Source: Pseudomonas parafulva (lineage in GTDB: Bacteria; Pseudomonadota; Gammaproteobacteria; Pseudomonadales; Pseudomonadaceae). From it: a stretch of 64,000 bases of DNA. The notes beneath the pieces were generated by a model that saw nothing but the letters and a program-made list of their open reading frames with translations, had not been told where the DNA came from and made no database searches. A program made the position numbers and the translations under genes. Where the stretch lies: positions 2,449,001 through 2,513,000 of the forward strand of contig NZ_CP019952.1 of assembly GCF_002021815.1 (NCBI RefSeq). The letters run 5' to 3'. Positions 57,845 through 64,000 of this stretch are shown in pieces; the first letter of the stretch is position 1, and every line of letters begins with the position of its first letter.

Positions 57845-59266
57845 CTAGTACGCCTGCTTGCCGGTGAAGGCGTTTAGGGTGCGCACCAGGATCACGAAAT
57901 CCAGCCACAGGGACCAGTTGTTGATGTACTCGATGTCCGAATCGACACGCTGGATCATCTGCTCGATGTCCTTAGTTTCACCCCTGAAGCCCCGCACCTG
58001 GGCAAGGCCGGTCATGCCTGGCTTGATGTTGTGGCGCGCGAAATAGTCGACGATGTCCTGGGAGTACAAGGTGTCATGCTGCAATGCATGGGGCCTGGGG
58101 CCAACCAATGACATCTCGCCCGTTAGTACATTGAACAACTGCGGCAGCTCATCGAGGCTGGTGCGCCGGATGAAGGCGCCGACCCGGGTCAGGCGCGGGT
58201 CGTTTTTCTGTGCCTGCTTGATCTGCCCGGCTTCGGGCTGGTGAACATGCATACTGCGAAATTTCCAGATCCGAAACGATTCCCCGGTCCAGCCCGTGCG
58301 TTCCTGGCGAAAGAACACCGGGCCTGGGCTGTCGAGCTTGATCGCCAGGGCCACAGCCAGCAACACCGGCGATGCACACAGCAGAATCAGTGCCGCCAGG
58401 ACACGATCCTCGAGGTTCTTCAGGAACAGGCTCATGCCGGTCAACGGGGTTTCAGACAGGGTCAGGACAGGAATACCGGCGATTTCGCGCACGCTATGGT
58501 TGATCAGGCGTAGGGAAAAAATGTCGGGCACCCAGTTCACTGCGATGCACTTGTCGAGCAGTTTGAAATAGACGTCGCTGATGACTTGCGAGCCTCCCAG
58601 TGGCGTCACCAGGTAGACCGTGCGGATGCCATGCTGGGCGACGATGCCGTCCAAATCGCTGATATGCCCCAGCACCGGCAGGCGCTGCTTGCCGTGCTCG
58701 ACGTCGTCGCCGAGCGGCGCGGCTTCTGCGGTCAACACGCAGCCTACCACCCGTTCCCCGAACCAGGGGTTGCTGCTGATTTTCTGATAGAGGAAATTAG
58801 CCAGGTCACCGTCGCCGATGATCAGGGCGTTCTCAAGGCGAGCGTGGGCGGTAAAGCGTTTTTGCAGTTCACGCACGGCAACATGCAGAAACAGCTGGGC
58901 GATGTAGCCGATAACGAACAATTCCACCACCAACAGCCGTGAATAGGTTTCGCTCTGCTTGGTCAGAAAGGCCATGACCACCAGAAAGCAGAACGTTGCC
59001 GACCATGCCTTGAACAGCCGGAACGCCTTGATCGACAGCCCGACGTTGGTGCGATAGATGGCGTAGTGATCGTAGATGACCGCCAGTGCCCCGATCAGCA
59101 ACAGCAACATGATGACGTAGTCGGACGTGATGTAGCCGAACTGGTCGTAGATCAGGTACCAGGCAATGCCGGTCACCGCCACGCCATCCAGACCGGCTTG
59201 CACGGCGTTGCTGACGCTGCTTCTGCGCTGAAGCAAAGACCGGCTGCTTCGGGGTTCGAACACCAT
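57845..59266 (-). CDS. Undecaprenyl-phosphate sugar-phosphate transferase (WcaJ family)
   Basis: This 473-residue polyprenyl glycosylphosphotransferase starts exopolysaccharide repeat-unit synthesis by moving a sugar-1-phosphate, usually glucose, to undecaprenyl phosphate. It has four N-terminal membrane segments, a central nucleotide-fold-like region ([15 protein letters not shown]), then a membrane re-entrant segment. The catalytic domain follows, with [49 protein letters not shown] and [15 protein letters not shown]. The ATG at 59266 is preferred over 59290 because GAGG lies 6 nt upstream. It is the last gene of the minus-strand polysaccharide cluster, 174 bp after the WecG-type gene, so it may have its own promoter. 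Confidence 0.92.
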   Translation of the reverse strand: MVFEPRSSRSLLQRRSSVSNAVQAGLDGVAVTGIAWYLIYDQFGYITSDYVIMLLLLIGALAVIYDHYAIYRTNVGLSIKAFRLFKAWSATFCFLVVMAFLTKQSETYSRLLVVELFVIGYIAQLFLHVAVRELQKRFTAHARLENALIIGDGDLANFLYQKISSNPWFGERVVGCVLTAEAAPLGDDVEHGKQRLPVLGHISDLDGIVAQHGIRTVYLVTPLGGSQVISDVYFKLLDKCIAVNWVPDIFSLRLINHSVREIAGIPVLTLSETPLTGMSLFLKNLEDRVLAALILLCASPVLLAVALAIKLDSPGPVFFRQERTGWTGESFRIWKFRSMHVHQPEAGQIKQAQKNDPRLTRVGAFIRRTSLDELPQLFNVLTGEMSLVGPRPHALQHDTLYSQDIVDYFARHNIKPGMTGLAQVRGFRGETKDIEQMIQRVDSDIEYINNWSLWLDFVILVRTLNAFTGKQAY

Positions 59267-59370
59267 TTCAGACCTCATCGATGGGTACATGGCCAGGGCC
59301 TGTAATCGCCCTTTGATACTGAAGGACAGCGTTGGCGAAACCGGTACAGCAGCAGGCGCGCGCGGGTGTC

Positions 59371-59393
59371 TGTAGCGGTGATATCACTGTAGC
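59371..59393. promoter_or_regulatory. Palindrome flanked by direct repeats upstream of the priming transferase
   Basis: GTGATATCAC (59378-59387) is a perfect 10-bp palindrome. TGTAGC lies directly repeated on either side (59371-59376 and 59388-59393). It is about 105 bp upstream of the transferase start in the only sizeable gap of the cluster. Just upstream a weak 7-bp stem (59409-59433) could end the preceding transcript. Function is inferred from position only. Confidence 0.35.
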
Positions 59394-59440
59394 AGCCCGT
59401 CCTTGGCTGCGCGGTAACTTCGGGCGACCGCGCCATGTCG

Positions 59441-60199
59441 TCAGCCGCCAGGATGCAGCGCTCGCCCTGCCCGGGCGAACCGCCGGGCGCGTAACAGGAA
59501 CAGCGGGTTGCCCACCACGTAGCGCATGAACAGCCGCCGGGGCTCGCACAGCAAGCGGTACAGCCACTCTGCACCCAGCCGCCTGACCCAGGCCGGTGCG
59601 CGATGGACCTTGCCGCCCATGAAGTCCAACACGGCGCCGCCGCAAACGATCGTGCACACAAGGCCCGTGCCTTTGAGCGCAGCCGCCACGGCCTCCTGCT
59701 TGGGCATGCCCATGCCTAGCAGGATCAGATCCGGCCGATGCTCGGTCGCCAGGTGCAGGTACGTCGACACGTCGGCGAAGCCGTCATGCACCGAAACCGG
59801 CGTGACGCCATAGGTGGCAACGCAGCACTGAACAGCCTGCCCCAGATAAGGCTGGCGGGTGCCCCAGAAGGCCACGCGGCGGCCTGCGTAGGCGTGCACC
59901 AGCCGAGGAATGAAATCCGTCCCGTTCATGTTCAACCCTGGCGCCAACCCCAGCTGACGGTACAGCATCGCCATGCCCGAGCCATCGCGCAGCAGCACAT
60001 CGGCGCCCAGCAGCGCCTCGCCATAGGCGTCATCGCGAACGATCAGGTTCATGGCATGGGCATTGACGAAGCCCAGCACGGTCGGGGCTACAGGGGCAGC
60101 CAAGGCGTGCAGCAGGCGCTCAGCAGCCTCGCTATCCTCGACCACCTGCAGCTGGTCGATCACCGCGTGCCACCGTGCTGGCCACTGCTTTGCGGCCAT
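59441..60199 (-). CDS. WecG/TagA/CpsF-family glycosyltransferase
   Basis: This 252-residue GT26-family transferase is expected to add the second sugar, an N-acetylmannosamine-type or related residue, to the lipid-linked acceptor. Signature stretches are GFVNAHAMNLIVRD, LLRDGSGM with the probable catalytic Asp, FIPRLV, LLGMGMPKQE and GGAVLDFMGGKVHRAP. It ends in a basic C-terminus typical of membrane-associated members. The ATG shares one base with the TGA of the preceding GT2 gene (TGATG), so the two are translationally coupled. A longer open frame upstream of this start overlaps the GT2 gene and is not used. Confidence 0.9.
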   Translation of the reverse strand: MAAKQWPARWHAVIDQLQVVEDSEAAERLLHALAAPVAPTVLGFVNAHAMNLIVRDDAYGEALLGADVLLRDGSGMAMLYRQLGLAPGLNMNGTDFIPRLVHAYAGRRVAFWGTRQPYLGQAVQCCVATYGVTPVSVHDGFADVSTYLHLATEHRPDLILLGMGMPKQEAVAAALKGTGLVCTIVCGGAVLDFMGGKVHRAPAWVRRLGAEWLYRLLCEPRRLFMRYVVGNPLFLLRARRFARAGRALHPGG

Positions 60200-61386
60200 C
60201 AATCGTCCTCCCGGCGGGAGCGCACCCACTCCACCTGGCGCTTGATCAGAAAGCCCACGTAAACCGGCACCTTGCGCAAGGCGTAGAACGGCGCATACAG
60301 CAGCACCGAGAACGGGATCACGTCGCGGCAGAATCGTGCCCAGGCCAGCAGCACGGCAAGCGCCAGTAGCAGCAACGCACTCAGCGCCATCCAGGCAGGT
60401 GTCGCCACGTCTGCTACGGCGTAGGCCACCCAGGTAAGGGCGTTGAGCCCCAGCAACATCAGGACCAGCAGGGCCAGCGGAGGCACCAGCACGTCCAGCG
60501 TCAAACCGGCCAAGGCCACGTTGCGCTGGCTGAAGGCAGCCCAGGCGCGACGGGGCGCATCGGCCAGCATCAGCCCCAGGTGCCCGTGCTCCCAACGCGT
60601 GCGCTGGCTGTTAAGGCCTTGCTCACTGGTCGGGAACTGACTGGTGACCAGCGCCTGCGGGCAGAACAACGGCGGCGTGCCCCGCTGGCAGAGGTCAAGG
60701 CCCAATTTCACGTCTTCGACCAGATGCCCGTTGGCCAGGTCCACGGCGGCCAAGTCCTGCCACGGGAACGCCATGCCCGAGCCCATGAGCTGGCAGGGCA
60801 AGCCCACCCGTGCCCAGCCACGGGGCCGGACCAGGTTCTTGACCCGCCAGGCGAACTCGGCCACCTGCACCTTGAGACCGGCACCTGCCAGCGCCTTCAT
60901 GAGGTACAGCGCCTGCACCGGCCGGCCGCTCTGCGCGCAGCGAAGGGCCAGTTGTTCGAGCGCCCCTTGCTCAGCACGGCAATCGGCATCGACGATGATC
61001 ACCACCTGGGGCGGGTCGGCGGCCAGGTGACGCATACCGAAGTCCAGCGCATAGCCTTTACCCCGGCGCAAGGCATCCTGACGCACAACCACTTCAGCAC
61101 CGCCCTCCTCGGCCCGTCGCGCTGTGTCGTCGCTGCAGTTGTCGGCCACGACCAGCAGGCGGTCACCGGCTTGCAGTTGCGGCACCAGGCTCGCGAGCGT
61201 GGCGGCGATGATGCTGGCCTCGTCATGGGCCGGGACCAGCACGGCAACCTGCGGGCGCGCCCGGGCAGCGACGGGTTGCGCACGAGCGGGAAGGTAGGCC
61301 AGCAACACCTGCCCCAGCAGCACCAGCACCGGAACCGAGACTAGGAGCGCCAGCCCCCCCAGTAAGAACGTCAATACAGTGATCAT
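60199..61386 (-). CDS. GT2-family membrane glycosyltransferase
   Basis: This 395-residue processive-type GT2 enzyme has an N-terminal membrane helix, then VLVPAHDEASII, the metal-binding VDADC (DxD), LMGSGMAFPW, the acceptor-site EDVKLGL and QRTRWEHG (QxxRW). Three or more C-terminal membrane helices follow. The motif set is that of inner-membrane enzymes that extend or transfer hexoses using nucleotide sugars. It overlaps the upstream GT4 gene by 4 nt (ATGA) and the downstream WecG-type gene by 1 nt, so the three form one coupled unit. Sugar specificity cannot be read. Confidence 0.9.
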   Translation of the reverse strand: MITVLTFLLGGLALLVSVPVLVLLGQVLLAYLPARAQPVAARARPQVAVLVPAHDEASIIAATLASLVPQLQAGDRLLVVADNCSDDTARRAEEGGAEVVVRQDALRRGKGYALDFGMRHLAADPPQVVIIVDADCRAEQGALEQLALRCAQSGRPVQALYLMKALAGAGLKVQVAEFAWRVKNLVRPRGWARVGLPCQLMGSGMAFPWQDLAAVDLANGHLVEDVKLGLDLCQRGTPPLFCPQALVTSQFPTSEQGLNSQRTRWEHGHLGLMLADAPRRAWAAFSQRNVALAGLTLDVLVPPLALLVLMLLGLNALTWVAYAVADVATPAWMALSALLLLALAVLLAWARFCRDVIPFSVLLYAPFYALRKVPVYVGFLIKRQVEWVRSRREDD

Positions 61387-62585
61387 GCCGTTGCCTTGAA
61401 ATACTCGGCCAGCCGGGCCGCCTCAGTGTCCACATCATGCCGCTCCAACACCCGCGCATGGCCGGCTGCGCCCATCCGCTGCAACGCCTCGACCGGCTGC
61501 CGGAGGCAGTCAGCCATGGCTTCGGTCAATTGTTCGACGTCCCCCGCTGGCACCAGCCAGCCGTTCTCGCCAGGGCGCACCAGTTCGGGGATACCTGCCA
61601 CATAGGTGCTCAGCACAGGACGACGCAGCGCCATGGCCTCCATCAAGACCACGGGCAACCCTTCGGCGAAGCTGGGCAGCACCAAGGCACGCGCCGCAAG
61701 CATGTGCTCGCGCACCTGCTCACTGCCGATCCAGCCGGTGATGCATACCTGTTGCTGCAAGCCATGATGGGCGATCAACCGCTCTATCTCGCCACGCATC
61801 TCGCCATCACCGGCCAGCACCAGTTCGAAGGCGATGGAACGCGCCGCCAGCCGGGACGCGGCCTCCAGCAGCAGTAACTGGCCTTTCTGCTCGCACAGGC
61901 GGCCCACGCAAACCAGTCTCGGGGCCTGGGGTATCGCCACGCTGGGCACCTCATGAAACGCGCGTTCCAGACCGCAATGCACCACCTTGACCTTCGGCCA
62001 GTTGGCGTGGGCCACCCAGCGATATAGCTGGCTGCGTCCGTAGGCACTGACAGCCGCTACGAACGCTGCACGGTCGACCTTGTCGCCCAGGTGCAGGAAC
62101 TGCGGCTTGTCGAACTCCTCCGGTCCGTGGACGGTGAAACTGAACGGCGGCCCACCCAGTGCGTGGACAAGCATGACGACTTCAGCGGAGTTGGTGCCAA
62201 AGTGGGCATGAACGTGGGAGGCTCCGCTTTGCTGCAGCCAGAGCAGTACCTGGCAGGCTTCAGCCAGGTATACCAGGTGATACGGCCAGGCGCGGTCCGC
62301 CCTGTATCCCATGCGCAAGGCCAGGCTCAGGGTTTGGCAGAAACGCCGTGGTTGTGCCCGCAGCACGCGCCAGAGCGGTTTGAGCAAACCCGCCAGCCCA
62401 TGCTGCAGCACATACACCGTTTTGGCTTTCTCGCAGACATCCTCAGGGTCCTGCAACTGGGCGTCCCATCCGCGCAGGGCAATGCGCTGAACCGTAATGC
62501 CCAGGCGTTCAATCGCCAGGATTTCGCGCCGTATGAAACTGTGACTCACCTTCGGGTACTGATTGACGAAGTAAGCAATACGCAT
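61383..62585 (-). CDS. GT4-family glycosyltransferase (GT-B fold)
   Basis: This 400-residue cytosolic transferase has an N-terminal acceptor domain (MRIAYFVNQYPKVSHSFIRREI). Its C-terminal nucleotide-sugar domain includes the LVCVGRLCEQKGQ loop and the EGLPVVLMEAMA E-x7-E motif that binds the sugar donor. Length matches the family. The start ATG has only a weak GGA site. The gene lies 49 nt after the DUF535 gene and overlaps the GT2 gene by 4 nt. It adds a sugar to the exopolysaccharide repeat; which sugar is unknown. Confidence 0.9.
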   Translation of the reverse strand: MRIAYFVNQYPKVSHSFIRREILAIERLGITVQRIALRGWDAQLQDPEDVCEKAKTVYVLQHGLAGLLKPLWRVLRAQPRRFCQTLSLALRMGYRADRAWPYHLVYLAEACQVLLWLQQSGASHVHAHFGTNSAEVVMLVHALGGPPFSFTVHGPEEFDKPQFLHLGDKVDRAAFVAAVSAYGRSQLYRWVAHANWPKVKVVHCGLERAFHEVPSVAIPQAPRLVCVGRLCEQKGQLLLLEAASRLAARSIAFELVLAGDGEMRGEIERLIAHHGLQQQVCITGWIGSEQVREHMLAARALVLPSFAEGLPVVLMEAMALRRPVLSTYVAGIPELVRPGENGWLVPAGDVEQLTEAMADCLRQPVEALQRMGAAGHARVLERHDVDTEAARLAEYFKATA

Positions 62586-62634
62586 ACGAATCCAGATCCA
62601 AACCCGCTTGATGACACACCACGCCCGACAAGCC

Positions 62635-63639
62635 TTATGTACGGCCTTCTGTCAGGGGCGGAGCGTCCACTGCCGATGCATGCCCAGCGCATGCATCCCC
62701 TTGTAGTTCTTGTAGTTCATGGTTGCCGGCAGCGCCTGCCAAAGCCTTGTGCATGCGCGTGAAAACACTGTCGAGCAAAGCTTGCCGGCGGCGGTACATC
62801 GCCCGTTTCTTGGCGGGAATGTCCGATTCGGCGCGCTGTGCAGCCACCAGGGGTAGCTCGAAAAAACCGTTGCAGGGCGTCGGCTGGCCGCCGTGCTCCT
62901 GCCAGATAGCATCGTAGTCGGCTGCCAGTTCACGGGCGGTGTCGGCGCCAAAATAGGGATGACGGTGGTGCCTGCAGCCGTCGCTGACGGCCAGTATGCG
63001 ATCGACCGAGAGCGAGCGGGCCAGGCACTTGAGCGCTTCGAGCACCAGGCTGCGCGGGCGCAGGCCTTCGAAATGCTTGGTCAGGTCGCGGTAGATGCCC
63101 AAGGACGTTTCACTGTCGATACCTTTGTGGATGCCTTGCACGGCGCCGATGAAAAGCGTCAACCTGTTCCCGTCGTTACACAGGGTGAAGGCCAGTGACG
63201 CGACCCGCAGCTCGCCCTGAAACAGGTTCAGGACCAACTCGCCTTCGCGCTTGAACCAGATCGGCCGGTCCAGCACCAGGCTGCAGGCCGGTGAATGGTC
63301 CCCCAAATCGCACAACACGCGGCGCTCATCGCGGCCTGTGATCAGCAGCACCGGCGCTTTAGCAGTCACCACTTCGAAATGCGAGGCCACGGTGTCGAGC
63401 CGTTGGGCCACGTTCCAGCCGCTGCTGATGTAGGGCCATTGCACCATGCCCAGCGCGTCGTCCCCTACGCGCTGCCGCCATTGGGGGCCCAGTGCAGTCC
63501 TCATGCGCCCCATGAAATGCTCGAGCGCGTGGCGATGGCTCACCATCAGCACGGCCAGCGCGTACTTGCTCTTCAAGGCTCGCGGGGTGAAACCGGGTTG
63601 CAACGTCGATAGGCTGCTCACGAGGCGGACAAGCATCAT
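62635..63639 (-). CDS. DUF535 (VirK/YbjX-family) protein
   Basis: This 334-residue cytoplasmic protein has the DUF535 pattern: a long alpha/beta body with LGIYRDLTKHFEGLRPRSLVLEALKCLA by position 175-205, then a DGCRHHRHPYFG stretch and DYDAIWQEHGG. VirK and YbjX relatives are linked to virulence and to envelope stress or antimicrobial-peptide resistance, but no enzymatic activity is established. It starts 9 nt after the preceding gene, whose end overlaps its ribosome-binding region, so it is co-translated within the polysaccharide operon. Two consecutive ATGs (63639, 63636) are possible starts. The C-terminal 30 residues are Ala-rich and probably disordered. Confidence 0.8.
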   Translation of the reverse strand: MMLVRLVSSLSTLQPGFTPRALKSKYALAVLMVSHRHALEHFMGRMRTALGPQWRQRVGDDALGMVQWPYISSGWNVAQRLDTVASHFEVVTAKAPVLLITGRDERRVLCDLGDHSPACSLVLDRPIWFKREGELVLNLFQGELRVASLAFTLCNDGNRLTLFIGAVQGIHKGIDSETSLGIYRDLTKHFEGLRPRSLVLEALKCLARSLSVDRILAVSDGCRHHRHPYFGADTARELAADYDAIWQEHGGQPTPCNGFFELPLVAAQRAESDIPAKKRAMYRRRQALLDSVFTRMHKALAGAAGNHELQELQGDACAGHASAVDAPPLTEGRT

Positions 63640-63648
63640 GGGGTCATC

Positions 63649-64000
63649 TCACTTGTACTCGATCAGCGCTGATTTGCCGGGCAACAGCCGCTGGCGCCAG
63701 AATTTCAGTTGCCCCACTGCCTCTGGGAATTTGCCCAGGACCAGAAACAAGGCCTGCAACCTGCGTTGCCGGGGCGCCAGGCCGCCGCGCCTGGCCAACC
63801 GCAGGACTTGCAGTGGGTACAGCAGCAAGAGCGCCAGCCCCCCTGCCCCGAACAGCAGGCATGCCGCCAGTGTCAGCAGCGGGATCCCCAGCCCCCAGAC
63901 CCAGGCACGGCGGGACTCACGCACCCAGTGCCGCTCGGGTGCAGCACCATGCAACCAGGCGCCTTCGGCATAGGCGTAGCCGGCGCGCATGCTGCGTCGC
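63649..64000 (-). CDS. C-terminal part of a membrane protein, probably a GT2 glycosyltransferase (5' end outside window)
   Basis: Only the last 117 codons are visible. They hold a charged stretch (RRSMRAGYAYAEGAWLHG), two hydrophobic membrane segments (GIPLLTLAACLLFGAGGLALLLLYPLQ by position), and a basic tail rich in Arg and Lys. This resembles the C-terminal end of membrane-anchored GT2 enzymes of Pseudomonas exopolysaccharide clusters. The catalytic part would lie beyond the right edge, so the assignment is by context. The stop is 9 nt before the DUF535 start. Confidence 0.6.
   Translation of the reverse strand, partial: RRSMRAGYAYAEGAWLHGAAPERHWVRESRRAWVWGLGIPLLTLAACLLFGAGGLALLLLYPLQVLRLARRGGLAPRQRRLQALFLVLGKFPEAVGQLKFWRQRLLPGKSALIEYK

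Overview
The window looks like chromosome of a fluorescent Pseudomonas of the P. putida group. It is GC-rich, carries a 12-module cyclic-lipopeptide NRPS cluster of the putisolvin type, and has Pseudomonas-like polyamine, serine and exopolysaccharide genes. From memory, the gene order from the TonB receptor to the right edge resembles the P. putida KT2440 region that ends in the 'pea' exopolysaccharide cluster. That resemblance was not checked against any database.

Region 1 (1-40.5 kb): three giant NRPS genes on the minus strand, psoA (2 modules), psoB (7 modules) and psoC (3 modules plus a thioesterase, running off the left edge), with the divergent LuxR-type regulator psoR. Reading the adenylation-domain pockets by eye gives Leu-Glu-Leu-Leu/Ile-Gln-Ser-Val-Leu/Ile-Ser-Leu-Ile/Val-Ser. 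This fits the order I recall for putisolvin. PsoA opens with a lipo-initiation condensation domain. PsoB and PsoC start with short docking-type segments, and psoB/psoC overlap by 4 nt. The three Ser adenylation domains share near-identical DNA in a mosaic pattern.

Region 2 (40.5-46.4 kb): a TonB-dependent siderophore receptor with a Fur-like site, a convergent PagL-type lipid A deacylase, and a divergent LysR / succinate-semialdehyde dehydrogenase pair (ptrR/sad-like).

Region 3 (46.4-53.3 kb): an SF1 helicase-like ATPase and an AraC-type regulator on the minus strand. They diverge from a gamma-glutamyl-polyamine synthetase, a polyamine-binding protein and a gamma-glutamyl-polyamine oxidase. 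With the Sad enzyme these could feed polyamine carbon to succinate, but the aldehyde dehydrogenase and hydrolase steps in between are not in the window.

Region 4 (53.4-57.8 kb): an acyltransferase-3/SGNH membrane O-acyltransferase, a single-chain L-serine dehydratase, and a divergent GcvA-like LysR regulator.

Region 5 (57.8-64 kb): the end of an exopolysaccharide cluster on the minus strand. It holds a priming sugar-phosphate transferase, a WecG/TagA-type transferase, GT2 and GT4 glycosyltransferases, a DUF535 protein, and the C-terminus of a further membrane protein that runs off the right edge. No rRNA, tRNA, CRISPR array, transposase or phage gene was seen.
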